From positions 1-64,000 of the forward strand of contig JAIEUA010000012.1 of assembly GCA_019744815.1 (NCBI GenBank): 64,000 bases of DNA, read 5' to 3'. Each line of letters begins with the position of its first letter. Position 1 is the stretch's first letter. Positions 30,776-39,610 of this stretch are shown one piece after another. The notes under the pieces were generated by a model. It was not told the origin of the DNA, did not search any database, and was given only the letters and a program-made list of their open reading frames with translations. The stretch is from Phycisphaerales bacterium. Lineage in GTDB: Bacteria; Planctomycetota; Phycisphaerae; Phycisphaerales; UBA1924. The position numbers were made by a program, and so were the translations under genes.

Positions 30776-30845
30776 GAGTGGCGATCCTTGTGGTAGCCTC
30801 GGGCTTGGCCGGTTGTTCGCGGTCTGGGAACACCGGCCCCACACC

Positions 30846-32039
30846 ATGAGCGACACCCACAACGCACACTCGAACGGACATGCGGCAACAAACGGGGCTG
30901 TGGCGGTGGCCGCGGCGGAACCGTCGGAACGCAGTTTGTCGGGCGTGGAGAAGGCGTACAAGGCCGGGACCGCGTTCTTTCTGGCTCCGATTGTGCACCT
31001 GTTGAACGATGAATCGGTGTCGGAGGTCATGATCAACGGGCCGGACGCGATCTTTGTGGAACGCGGCGGCAAGATCGAGAAGACGACGGCCCGATTCGAG
31101 AACGAGCGGGCGCTGATGGCGGCGGCGAACAACATCGCCCAGTTCGTGGGGCGAACGATCAGCGAGCAGGACCCGATCCTGGACGGGCGGCTGCCCGACG
31201 GGTCTCGTATCTGCATTGTGCTGAAGCCGATCGCGGCGGCGGGCACGTCGATCAACATCCGGCGTTTCTCGCGGAAGGCGGTTCACCCGAGCTTCCTGCT
31301 GGAGCGGCAGGCGATCACTCCGGAGGGTCTGGAGTTCCTGCTGTTGTGCGTGGCGTCGACGCAGAACATCATCGTGTCGGGCGGCACCGGATCGGGCAAG
31401 ACGACGCTGCTGAACATCCTGTCCACGGAATTTGACAACAGCGAACGCATCGTGGTGATCGAGGACACGCGGGAGTTGCAGGTCCAAAAGGAGCACGTGG
31501 TCCAGATGGAGGCCCGGCCGGCGGACATTCACGGGCGGGGTGCGGTGACGATTCGCGACTTGTTCGCGTCGGCCCTGCGCATGCGGCCCGACCGGATCGT
31601 GGTCGGCGAGGTGCGGCGGGGCGAGGCTTTGGACATGCTGCAGGCGATGTCGTCGGGCCACCGGGGCTCGCTGAGCACGCTCCACGCGGACACTCCCGGG
31701 CAGGCGTGCAGCCGGCTTGAGACCATGTGCATGATGGCGGATTCGGGGTTGCCCCTGGCCGCGCTGCGTCGGCAGGTGGCGACGGCGGTGGACATCGTGG
31801 TGCAGGCGGCGCGGCTTCACAGTGGGCGGCGTTTAATCACGCATATCTCCGAGATCGGGCTGGATGAAGCGACGAGCACGTATCAGGTTCGGGATATCTT
31901 CAATCTGGACACCCGGACGGCGACCCCGGTGCTGAAATGGACTGGGGTGAAGCCCAAGATCGCGAAGGATCTGGAGTGGATGGGGCTGACGCCGCGGGTG
32001 AAGTTGACGGCATCTCTGTTTTCTGGTAGTGTCTCGTGA
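30846..32039 (+). CDS. Second CpaF/TadA-type Tad ATPase, without FHA domain
   Basis: 397 residues. Standard CpaF: N-terminal lead of ~45 residues, the region LLNDESVSEVMINGPDAIFVER, Walker A GGTGSGKT (179-186), IVVIEDTRELQVQ, LRMRPDRIVVGEVR and SGHRGSLSTLHADT. It shares the core with the FHA-CpaF fusion but lacks the first ~250 residues of that protein. It heads the plus-strand operon with the pilins and pseudopilins and overlaps the first pilin gene by four bases. Having two ATPases for one TadB/TadC pair suggests different roles, such as assembly and retraction, or use at different times; the sequence does not say which. Confidence 0.93.
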   Translation: MSDTHNAHSNGHAATNGAVAVAAAEPSERSLSGVEKAYKAGTAFFLAPIVHLLNDESVSEVMINGPDAIFVERGGKIEKTTARFENERALMAAANNIAQFVGRTISEQDPILDGRLPDGSRICIVLKPIAAAGTSINIRRFSRKAVHPSFLLERQAITPEGLEFLLLCVASTQNIIVSGGTGSGKTTLLNILSTEFDNSERIVVIEDTRELQVQKEHVVQMEARPADIHGRGAVTIRDLFASALRMRPDRIVVGEVRRGEALDMLQAMSSGHRGSLSTLHADTPGQACSRLETMCMMADSGLPLAALRRQVATAVDIVVQAARLHSGRRLITHISEIGLDEATSTYQVRDIFNLDTRTATPVLKWTGVKPKIAKDLEWMGLTPRVKLTASLFSGSVS

Positions 32040-32230
32040 GGGAGGTCGCACTCGCTTTGCGCAATGAATGGAAGCAACTGCATGTTCGAGAGGACGGCCA
32101 GGCGGCCGTCGAATATGCGTTGCTGCTGTGCTTGTGCCTGATCCTGGTGACGACCCACGGGTTCATCATCCAGTTGTTGGTGGATTACTTCTATCGCATC
32201 AGCGGGATCATCTCTTCGCCGTTTCCGTGA
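32036..32230 (+). CDS. Flp-type pilin, small
   Basis: 64 residues from a GTG that overlaps the cpaF stop (GTGA). A basic leader ends in EDG, and cleavage after Gly would leave QAAVEYALLLCLCLILV, with Glu at +5 and Tyr at +6, the Flp pilin hallmark. The mature protein would be about 43 residues. It ends SSPFP without the usual charged tail, so it could be a minor pilin rather than the main subunit. Processing is expected from the CpaA peptidase encoded nearby. Confidence 0.8.
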   Translation: MREVALALRNEWKQLHVREDGQAAVEYALLLCLCLILVTTHGFIIQLLVDYFYRISGIISSPFP

Positions 32231-32390
32231 GTGGTTGGGCGACGCCCGGAGGCCTTCAAAGCTTGCAGGATTCTGGGGTTGACAGCCGAATCAGATTTGA
32301 CGTTTCTCAGCCGGCGTGGAGGCCGGATTCGAACAGGCACCGACGCTCGGGAACGAACCCCTGGGCACGATCGACGAAAGGACATTGACC

Positions 32391-32612
32391 ATGGCTCAGA
32401 ACAGTCTTGCCCGCCGCATTTCCGCCCTGCACCGCAATGAAGAAGGCCCGAACACGGTCGAGTGGGTGCTGCTGGTGATCGTGGGTCTGATCGTGCTGGT
32501 CGGCATCTACTTCATCGCGCAGTGGGCGCTGGGCGGCCTGAAGAGCAAGTCGGAGAAGGTGAACACCGAAGTCACCAACACCAACCCGCAGAAGCCGGCG
32601 AACATGCCCTGA
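32391..32612 (+). CDS. flp: Flp-type pilin, probable major subunit
   Basis: 73 residues. Leader of about 20 residues ending NEEG; cleavage would leave PNTVEWVLLVIVGLIVLVG with Glu at +5 and Trp in place of the usual Tyr at +6. A polar tail rich in Lys, Asn and Thr follows the hydrophobic core. AAAGG lies about ten bases before the ATG. The 160-base spacer upstream includes TTGACA at 32279-32284 but no good -10 box at the right distance. Separate spacing from the first pilin and a better ribosome site fit a highly made major pilin. Confidence 0.85.
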   Translation: MAQNSLARRISALHRNEEGPNTVEWVLLVIVGLIVLVGIYFIAQWALGGLKSKSEKVNTEVTNTNPQKPANMP

Positions 32613-32642
32613 GTTGGCGGGGTCTTTCGCGCGGATGAAGCC

Positions 32643-33461
32643 ATGAAAGAAGAAGCCTCGCCCGCCCGGGATGAGAAGGCCATCGACTCGGGCTCGGCGG
32701 GGCTTTCTGCTGCGCCTTCGGGGGACCTCGTCGGGGCGGTGAGCGGAGGCGGGGCGGCCTTGCCCGGTGAGGCCCGTGGATTGGCGTGGTGGTCGCCGGG
32801 GGTTTGGATCGGCGTTATCTCGCTGGCGGCGGCGACGGCGAGCGTGTGGCAGATTGGCATGTCGCGGACGGATCGCGGGTTCTTTGTCACGGCGCTGGCG
32901 TCGATCGTGCTGTTCGGGGCGGCGTGGGTGGACGCGGCGTGCCGCCGGATCCCGAATCGGCTGACGTATCCCGGCATGCTGCTGGGGCTGTTCTTCAATC
33001 TGGTGGTGCCGCTGGTGTTGGCGCCGGCGGGGATGAAGGTGGCGCTGCTGTGGCTGGGGGCGGCGGAGCCTCGGGACGCGGTGCTGGGGTTTCTTGTGTG
33101 CGCGGTGCTGGGGATCGGGTCGTTCGTCGCCGGGGGGCTGGGCGGGGGCGACGCGAAGGTGCTGGGGATGATCGGGGCATTCCTGGGCCTGACGGCGGTC
33201 TTGCCGGTGTTGTTCAACGCGATCCTTTTCGCGGCGGTGATCGGGGTGGTGAATCTGCTGCTGGGCGGGGCGTTGGTCGCGGCTTTGCAGAAGGTGGCGT
33301 TCGCGTCGCTCAAGGCGGCGTGGCCGTCGTTTGCCACGGTCACGCCGGCGCGGTTTCGACGGAGCGAGGCGCCGTTCGCGGTGTCGGTGCTTCTGGGCTT
33401 TCTGTTGGCTCAGGTCTATTCACCGATGGATTTCTTTGTACACTGGATCCGGTCGTTTTGA
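32643..33461 (+). CDS. cpaA: Prepilin peptidase CpaA/TadV
   Basis: 272 residues, A24 family aspartic peptidase that cleaves Flp pilins and TadE/TadG-like pseudopilins at the membrane. The catalytic aspartates are in AAWVDAACRRIPN and GGGDAKVLGM, the two classic motifs. Six or so membrane segments follow a polar N-terminal stretch of ~45 residues that is unusual for the family. It lacks the extra methylase domain of PilD, as expected for TadV. Located directly after the pilin genes. Confidence 0.93.
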   Translation: MKEEASPARDEKAIDSGSAGLSAAPSGDLVGAVSGGGAALPGEARGLAWWSPGVWIGVISLAAATASVWQIGMSRTDRGFFVTALASIVLFGAAWVDAACRRIPNRLTYPGMLLGLFFNLVVPLVLAPAGMKVALLWLGAAEPRDAVLGFLVCAVLGIGSFVAGGLGGGDAKVLGMIGAFLGLTAVLPVLFNAILFAAVIGVVNLLLGGALVAALQKVAFASLKAAWPSFATVTPARFRRSEAPFAVSVLLGFLLAQVYSPMDFFVHWIRSF

Positions 33462-33509
33462 GTCCGTGGTGGGGCGTCCGAGTTGCTTCGTCGGGAAGGT
33501 GATCGATCC

Positions 33510-34478
33510 ATGGCCCGCGGGCTGCGATTGAGAACGGTGGCGGTCGATGCGGTCTTCCTGATGTCGGGGATCGCGTGCTGCTACGTCTTTGCGTACGCGG
33601 CGGCGGTGGGGCGGTGGATTGGCTACGACGGGCCGGATGATGCGATCAATCTGGGCTTGATGGCGCTGGCGATGGGGGCGTCGCTGTTCGCGTTCGAGTC
33701 GCTGCGGATCGTGCTGAAGATCCGGACGCGGGCGGTGTCGGTGTGGAGCCGTCGGCGCCAGGAGAGCGGGTCGATCATCGTCGAGTTCGCGCTGGCGTTT
33801 CCGCTCCTGCTTTGGATGCTGTCCATGACGTTCCAGATGGCGCTGTTCGCGAACGCGTCGCTGATCACCAAGTACGCGGCGTTCGCGGCGGCCCGGGCGG
33901 CGGCGGTGAGCACCGAGCGTCAATGGGGCGTGGCTCCGATCGAGAGCATCTCGAGTCAGGGCGACGCGGATGCGCGGTTGGCGGCGCAGCTGGTGCTGGC
34001 GACGATCTCGCCTTGGAACAGCAGGTCGGGCGGCGATCAGGCGGGGCAGGCGATCTATGAGACGGTGGGGCGGCAGAGCTCGGTGTATGTGAACTCGTCG
34101 TATCCCAAGCGGGTGGATTACGCCAAGAAGAACACGACATTCACGTTCGATGTGAAGCAGCCGCCGGTGAACCCGTTGGCGTCGGCGCTGGCGTCGATCG
34201 TGCTGCCGCCGGAGTTCACGAATCTGATGGTGAACCCGATCGGCAACCGCGAGGTGTACGTCAAGATCGATTACAAGCTGTACCTGGTGATCCCGGGGAT
34301 CGACCTGCTTCCCGGGATGCCGGTGGTGCCGGTGCAGGTGCGGGGCGCGCCGGCGCGAGCGATGGTGGTGTCGGCGGCGCATCAGATTCCGACGACGGGG
34401 CCGCGGGAGGGGCATCCGTTGCAAGGGATCTGGGTGGGCTGGTTCTTCACGGCGTTGTCGCCGTCGGATTCGGAGTGA
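33510..34478 (+). CDS. TadE-like pseudopilin with extra N-terminal membrane segments
   Basis: 322 residues. The TadE hallmark, ESGSIIVEFALAFPLLLWM, begins near residue 84, so cleavage after Gly would give a mature protein starting S-I-I-V-E. Before it lie two membrane segments (VDAVFLMSGIACCYVFAYAA and INLGLMALAMGASLFAF), which normal TadE proteins lack. The remainder is periplasmic, with ALFANASLITKYAAFAAARAA. ATG at 33510 follows GAAGG by ten bases; a TTG nine codons earlier is an alternative. Confidence 0.8.
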   Translation: MARGLRLRTVAVDAVFLMSGIACCYVFAYAAAVGRWIGYDGPDDAINLGLMALAMGASLFAFESLRIVLKIRTRAVSVWSRRRQESGSIIVEFALAFPLLLWMLSMTFQMALFANASLITKYAAFAAARAAAVSTERQWGVAPIESISSQGDADARLAAQLVLATISPWNSRSGGDQAGQAIYETVGRQSSVYVNSSYPKRVDYAKKNTTFTFDVKQPPVNPLASALASIVLPPEFTNLMVNPIGNREVYVKIDYKLYLVIPGIDLLPGMPVVPVQVRGAPARAMVVSAAHQIPTTGPREGHPLQGIWVGWFFTALSPSDSE

Positions 34479-34536
34479 GGGTTGTTTCAGAAGGTGACGC
34501 GGATACGGGTGGGGAAACGAAAAGGCACGCACAGGG

Positions 34537-35928
34537 ATGAATCTCTTCCGAAAACTCCGCAGGCTGCGCGATGACGAGGACGCGAGGCCGTCGATCGGGA
34601 CGCTGCTGAAGCGTGCCGGGACGACGCTGCCTTCGCGGATCGCGGCCCCGATTCACCGCAACGACCGCGGGGTGGTGTCGATCTTTTTCCTGTTGATGTT
34701 CTTCACGTTCTTCAACGCGGCGGCCTTGGTGTGGAACACGGGGCAGACGATCGGGCCGAAGCTCAAGGCGCAGGCGGCGGCGGACGTGGCGGCGTACAAC
34801 AGCTCGGTGATCATGAGCCGTGCGATCAATCTGACGGCGCAGACGAATTATGCGGCGGTGAGGAATGCGAGTGCGTTCTCCTGCGCCATCGCGACGGTGA
34901 CGGTGTATGTGGGTGTGCCGCTCAACTGGCTGCGATATATCAAGCAGCAGTTTGATGCAGGCGTGGCCTCCGCTGGCGGGGTGCCGATTGTGTCTCAGGC
35001 GGTTGGGGCGGCGTATGCCGCGGTGGCGCTCGTCTACATCATCACGGTCGAACTGCCGCCGTACATCGAGTTCATTACGGCGACGGCGCCTTCGCTGGTC
35101 GACGGGTTTGACACGTTCGGGCGACCGGGCGACTTGGCGGACTTTCAGAAGGGTCTCATCGCGGCGATCCCGAACATGATCGAGGAGCAGCGGAAGATCA
35201 CCGAGAAGTCGTTCCCGGGGGTGACGATCCGGCTGAGCCAGCCGATCTCGTCGGGGGATTCGGACGTCGCGGTGGACAGCCCGACGGGCGGGAACACGGG
35301 GCTGGTCTCGTCGCCTCTGACGGAGGGGAATCTGTTCGCGGCCGCCCTGTGGTTCAATGCTCGGTTCTTTGTTGTCGATACCGGCTGGCCCAACAGCGAA
35401 ACGCTGAAGAGCATCGTTGAGGGAAAGGCCACGACCTGTTGGTGGGCCGGTGGTGGAGTCGCGATCGAGGGCATGGCTCTTTATTACGGACCGCAGTTGC
35501 ATGTCTTGACAACCCAGTGGGGCCCGTTCGAGACGTCCGCGAGCACCGACGAGAAACGCAAGCCGTTCTCGGTGGTCGCGACGGCCACCGAGAGCAACGA
35601 GTCGAAGCGGCAGTTGCTTCTGAATTACTGGTTCAAGTACGGCATCAACAACGCGCGTGCGACAACGGCGTATGCGGAGGCGGAGACGTATCTGGGACTG
35701 GATTCATCCATCTCGACCGCGCTGCAATCGTTCGGATGGCCGCTCGATAACCCGTTACCTTGGCGTGCCTGGACGCCACCCGGCGCGAACTGGGCCGGGC
35801 GGTTGACAAGGGCCAACCACTTTGGGGATGCGTTCAACGAAGACTCGACGATGCGGGATATGTACAAGGACACGAAACTTCAGCAAGGTGATGTGAGTGG
35901 ACGGATACCCAAGATCATCATGCACTGA
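34537..35928 (+). CDS. TadG-like pilus assembly protein
   Basis: 463 residues. A basic 43-residue leader is followed by NDRGVVSIFFLLMFFTFFNAAALVWNTG, a TadG-type hydrophobic start; with QAAADVAAYNSSVIMSRAINLTAQTNYAA it matches the 'pilus assembly protein TadG-related' pattern, in which the membrane helix runs into a long amphipathic helix. The usual von Willebrand domain of TadG is not apparent. A second hydrophobic stretch lies near residues 150-175. It is the second of three pseudopilin-like genes after cpaA. Confidence 0.75.
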   Translation: MNLFRKLRRLRDDEDARPSIGTLLKRAGTTLPSRIAAPIHRNDRGVVSIFFLLMFFTFFNAAALVWNTGQTIGPKLKAQAAADVAAYNSSVIMSRAINLTAQTNYAAVRNASAFSCAIATVTVYVGVPLNWLRYIKQQFDAGVASAGGVPIVSQAVGAAYAAVALVYIITVELPPYIEFITATAPSLVDGFDTFGRPGDLADFQKGLIAAIPNMIEEQRKITEKSFPGVTIRLSQPISSGDSDVAVDSPTGGNTGLVSSPLTEGNLFAAALWFNARFFVVDTGWPNSETLKSIVEGKATTCWWAGGGVAIEGMALYYGPQLHVLTTQWGPFETSASTDEKRKPFSVVATATESNESKRQLLLNYWFKYGINNARATTAYAEAETYLGLDSSISTALQSFGWPLDNPLPWRAWTPPGANWAGRLTRANHFGDAFNEDSTMRDMYKDTKLQQGDVSGRIPKIIMH

Positions 35929-35989
35929 GCGACCGTTTTGCAACGGTGATGCCGCGCGTCCTCGATCCGCATGCGCGGAGAGGACGGTT

Positions 35990-36745
35990 TTGACGCAGCC
36001 GGATCAGGTGAGGGGATTGCGGGTCGGACGCGACGTTGAGATCCGGACGCCCAAAGCCCCTCCCCAGTCTCGCTGCGCTCGACCACCCCTCCCCCCACCC
36101 TTCGCTTCGCGGGGCGGGGAGGCGCGGTCGTGGCTCTACGCCCGGCGGCGCGGGACGGTGATGGTGGAGATGGCGTTGATTCTGTTCTTCTTGATCTTCT
36201 TCATGTTCCTGCCGTTGGCGATCAATCAGCTGTTCATCGCGGACTTCAAGTCGCGGACCGACGCGTACCGCAACGCGTTTGAGTACGCGAACGCAGGGGT
36301 GAACCAGAACTCGATCGACAAGGGGCCGGTCTGGGCGATGAAGGGGCTGAACTACCTCCGGGCGAATCCGGTGTCGTCGTCGACGTATGACATGTACAGC
36401 GCGCCGAGTCTGCCGGACCTGAGCCCTGAGCCGGCGGACGATCTGGCGGACTGGAAGGACACGTTCGAGGATTTGAACTATCAGCACACGGGGCTCGGCA
36501 GCCGCGATGTGACGTATTACGCCCCGCCGTTTTTCTTGGGGAAGCTGCACTTTGATCGGACGGTGCCGGTGATCCGCGGGCCGTGGGGCTTGAGCGGGAT
36601 CCCGGTGGGGCACATGGGGACGCAGGATTTTCGGGAGGGGAGCAAGATCCGCGAGTGGGGCAAGTCGGTGCACGAGGAGACGATCACGGACGATCTGATC
36701 GAGGCGTTCAAGCTGAAGCCGCTGAGCGATTTCTACGGCAGCTGA
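35990..36745 (+). CDS. TadE-like pseudopilin, last gene of the Tad locus
   Basis: About 251 residues. RRRGTVMVEMALILFFLIFF is the pseudopilin signature with Glu at +5 after the Gly, so translation must start upstream of the ATG at 36163. I chose TTG at 35990, with GGAGAGG six bases before it; GTG at 35897, overlapping the previous gene, is another choice. The resulting leader (~56 residues) includes sequence from a GC-rich repeat-like stretch (about 36057-36121) and looks non-conserved. After the membrane helix the protein is periplasmic, with no motif I recognise. Confidence 0.65.
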   Translation: MTQPDQVRGLRVGRDVEIRTPKAPPQSRCARPPLPPPFASRGGEARSWLYARRRGTVMVEMALILFFLIFFMFLPLAINQLFIADFKSRTDAYRNAFEYANAGVNQNSIDKGPVWAMKGLNYLRANPVSSSTYDMYSAPSLPDLSPEPADDLADWKDTFEDLNYQHTGLGSRDVTYYAPPFFLGKLHFDRTVPVIRGPWGLSGIPVGHMGTQDFREGSKIREWGKSVHEETITDDLIEAFKLKPLSDFYGS

Positions 36746-36892
36746 GCGGGCGTGCGGGGATGGGGCTGCGGCGACAAGAGGAACGAGCGCACCGGGTGGG
36801 TGCGACGGATGTGCGAGGGGCGTGCGACGGGCGGCGTGTCCTCGCGCGGCTTTCGTGCCGAAGGGTGGTTCTGTCTCCTAACCTTCCGCCCT

Positions 36893-38719
36893 ATGACCAC
36901 CGGCACGACCAAAAAGGCTGTCGTTTCGTCCGTTCGCAGCGGCGTTTGCCATCGCTGGAGCAAGTCGCTGATCCCGACCACGCGTGAGGCGCCCAACGAC
37001 GCCGAGACGCCCAGCCACATCCTGCTGCACAGGGCCGGGTACATCCGCCAAGTCGGTGCGGGCATCTACGACTACCTGCCGCTGGCGCACCGGGTGTTGA
37101 ACAAGGTTTCCGACATCGTGCGCGAGGAGATGGATGCGGCGGGGGCGACCGAGCTCCTGATGCCGGCGCTGGAGCCGTTCGAGCTGTTCGAGGGCACGAA
37201 GCGGCATCTGGATTACGGCGACAATCTGTTCAAGCTCAAGGACCGCAAGGGCCGCGACAACGCGCTGGCGCCGACGCACGAGGAAGTGATCACGCAGCTC
37301 ATGATGGGCTCGGTGAGCAGCTACAAGCAGCTGCCGCTGAATCTGTATCAGGTGCAGACCAAGTTTCGCGACGAGGCGCGGCCGCGGGCGGGGTTGCTGC
37401 GCTGCCGCGAGTTCATCATGAAAGACGCGTACTCGTTCCACATGCAGGTGGAAGGCCCCGGCGGGCTGAACGAGGCCTACGACGCGATGTACAAGGCGTA
37501 CACGAACATCTTCACCCGCTGCGGCCTCGACTTCACCGCCGTCGAAGCCGAGTCCGGCCCCATCGGTGGCAGCGCGAGCCACGAGTTCATGGTGAACTGC
37601 GCCAGCGGCGAGGACACGATTCTGAAGTGCCCGGTGAGCGGATACGCCGCCAACGTCGAGAAGTGCGAGACCGGCGAACGTCCCAAGGGCACGCTGCAGG
37701 AGCCGCCGACGGGCGAATGGACCGAGGTGCACACGCCGAACCTGCCGGGGATTACTGAAGTGGGCAAGGCGATGGGGGTGAAGCCTGAGCGGATGCTGAA
37801 GACGATCGTGTTCAGCGTGGATGAAGCCGAAGGCAAGTCCTTCAAGTGGATCATCGCCACCGTCCGCGGCGATCACGACGTGAACGAGGGCAAGGTGAAG
37901 GCTCTCGCGGGCGTGAAGAAGATCGCGATGGCGGATGAGAAGGCGGCGCGGGCGGCGGGCTTTGCGATCGGATACGTCTCGCCCAAGTGCGTGAACTCGG
38001 TGCCCGCCACGCTGCTCCTCATCGACGCCGACGCTTCGCACGGCGGCTTCTGGGCCACCGGTGCCGACAAGGCGGACTACCACGCCAAGCACTTCAACTG
38101 GCGCCGGGACGTCGGTGCCGCGCTCGATGATTCCGGGCGAGTGAAAGTGGGGGACGTCCGCAACGCGCTGGAAGGTGATCCTTCGCCCCGTGCCGCGGGC
38201 GCGAAGCTCGTCACCGGGCGTGGTATCGAGGTCGGGCACATCTTTAAGCTTGGCACCAAGTACTCCGACGCCATGGGCTTTGCGATTCTGGATGCGACCC
38301 AGCAAAAGAAGCCCGTCATCATGGGCTGCTACGGCATCGGCGTCAGCCGCACCATGGCGGCGACGGTGGAGCAGAACAACGACGCCAACGGCATCTGCTG
38401 GCCGGCCCCGATCGCGCCGTATCACGTCCTGATCACGCTCATGAAGCCCGAGGACCCCAAGCAGCAGGAGATCGCGGGGAAGATCTCGTGCGAGCTGGTG
38501 GGCAAGGGGATCGATGTCTTGATCGACGACCGCGACGAGCGAGCGGGCGTGAAGTTCAAGGATGCGGACCTGATTGGGTTGCCCATTCGCCTCACACTGG
38601 GCGACAAGGCGCTGGAGCAGGGCGGCGTGGAGTACAAGACGCGGCGCGACACCGGCAAGGGTGAAGTGGTGCCGATCGCGGATGTCACTGCCAAGTGTCT
38701 GGCCGCGATCAACGGCTAG
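36893..38719 (+). CDS. proS: Prolyl-tRNA synthetase, bacterial type with editing domain
   Basis: Charges tRNA-Pro. 608 residues. Class II motifs: IPTTREAPNDAETPSHILLHRAG region, FRDEARPRAGLLRCREFIMKDAYSF (motif 2), GCYGIGVSRTMAATVEQ (motif 3). An INS editing domain of the YbaK type fills about residues 230-390 (VGKAMGVKPERMLKTIVF), and the anticodon-binding domain follows at the end. ATG at 36893 matches the expected N-terminus; longer in-frame starts give Cys/Arg-rich sequence. The 292 bases after its stop hold no gene that I can support. Confidence 0.96.
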   Translation: MTTGTTKKAVVSSVRSGVCHRWSKSLIPTTREAPNDAETPSHILLHRAGYIRQVGAGIYDYLPLAHRVLNKVSDIVREEMDAAGATELLMPALEPFELFEGTKRHLDYGDNLFKLKDRKGRDNALAPTHEEVITQLMMGSVSSYKQLPLNLYQVQTKFRDEARPRAGLLRCREFIMKDAYSFHMQVEGPGGLNEAYDAMYKAYTNIFTRCGLDFTAVEAESGPIGGSASHEFMVNCASGEDTILKCPVSGYAANVEKCETGERPKGTLQEPPTGEWTEVHTPNLPGITEVGKAMGVKPERMLKTIVFSVDEAEGKSFKWIIATVRGDHDVNEGKVKALAGVKKIAMADEKAARAAGFAIGYVSPKCVNSVPATLLLIDADASHGGFWATGADKADYHAKHFNWRRDVGAALDDSGRVKVGDVRNALEGDPSPRAAGAKLVTGRGIEVGHIFKLGTKYSDAMGFAILDATQQKKPVIMGCYGIGVSRTMAATVEQNNDANGICWPAPIAPYHVLITLMKPEDPKQQEIAGKISCELVGKGIDVLIDDRDERAGVKFKDADLIGLPIRLTLGDKALEQGGVEYKTRRDTGKGEVVPIADVTAKCLAAING

Positions 38720-39011
38720 CTGAAGCGGCTAACCGGATCGCGCGAGTTGCATTGCTGCGCTGCTCAGCCATACCGCATGCTGAACAGTCCCGCCTCCACA
38801 TCCCCTGCCTTCGCAAACGGCCGATTCACTTTGTGAGCATCGTGGAGCGAGGGCGATCGTGCTCAGAATCAGCAGTCTATAGGGCCGGCCACCGAATGGT
38901 AGAAGCTTGTTCTTCCCCAGCTCTGGCGGAATCTCGTCGTGGGATCAATGTGGTAGCTTTTGTCGATTCGTAACCAGATTGGCGACGCAGTTGCCGTTCT
39001 ACGGTTCATCA

Positions 39012-39533
39012 ATGCCTTCGAGCACCCCACCAGTGGTGATACGGCGGGCCGCAGGGTCAGACTTGCCCATGGCCACCGCACTCTTCCTTCAGTACGCCCA
39101 GAGCATCGCGCACATCTGCGCCGAGTCCTTTGCGCAGCAGAATCTTGACGAGGAGCTGCGCACGCTGCCCGGGAAGTACGCCGAGCCGGAGGGCTGCATC
39201 CTCCTCGCTCACCATCCCGAAGGCGATCCGATCGGGTGCGTGGCGCTGCGGCCGATCGAGTCGGCGGCGCACGATCGTCCGGGCGAGCGGGTGTGCGAGA
39301 TGAAGCGGTTGTACACGCGGCCCGCGGCGCGAGGGCTCGGCGCTGGGCGGCGGTTGTGCGAGGAGCTGATTGTGTATGCACGCGAAGCGGGGTACACCCT
39401 CATGAAGCTGGATACGGAGCCGGAGCTCGAGGCGGCGTGCGCGTTATATCGGGCGCTTGGGTTTATCGCGATCCCGCGGTACAACGATGATCCGAAGCCC
39501 GAGACGTTGTACCTGGGCTTGCGGCTCCAATAG
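39012..39533 (+). CDS. GNAT-family acetyltransferase
   Basis: 173 residues. The acetyl-CoA loop is visible in KRLYTRPAARGLGAGRRLCEELI, followed by LMKLDTEPELEAACALYRALGF, the usual beta5-alpha4 part of GNAT proteins. The substrate is unknown; such small GNATs acetylate anything from amino acids to drugs. Upstream in-frame starts exist but give Cys-rich sequence, so ATG at 39012 is preferred. Its TAG stop is the first three bases of a palindromic repeat element, so the 3' end of the gene may have been set by the element. Confidence 0.85.
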   Translation: MPSSTPPVVIRRAAGSDLPMATALFLQYAQSIAHICAESFAQQNLDEELRTLPGKYAEPEGCILLAHHPEGDPIGCVALRPIESAAHDRPGERVCEMKRLYTRPAARGLGAGRRLCEELIVYAREAGYTLMKLDTEPELEAACALYRALGFIAIPRYNDDPKPETLYLGLRLQ

Positions 39534-39606
39534 AGCCTCTCGCGTGAGCGAGAGGTTGTTCGTGCGATGGGATTACCTCGACCTCTCGCTTTCGCGAGAG
39601 GCTCTA
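39531..39606. repeat. Pair of palindromic repeats facing each other (BIME-like)
   Basis: TAGAG-CCTCTCGC-GTGA-GCGAGAGG at 39531-39555 and CCTCTCGC-TTTC-GCGAGAGG-CTCTA at 39582-39606. Each is a hairpin, and together they form a larger inverted repeat with a 26-base centre. They fill the space between the convergent GNAT and hutU genes and may also act as a terminator. Confidence 0.75.
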
Positions 39607-39610
39607 TCGA

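Noticed and set aside
32279..32307. Sigma-70 promoter for the main pilin gene
   Set aside because: TTGACA is perfect, but GTTTCT at 17 bases is a poor -10 box; not reported as a feature.
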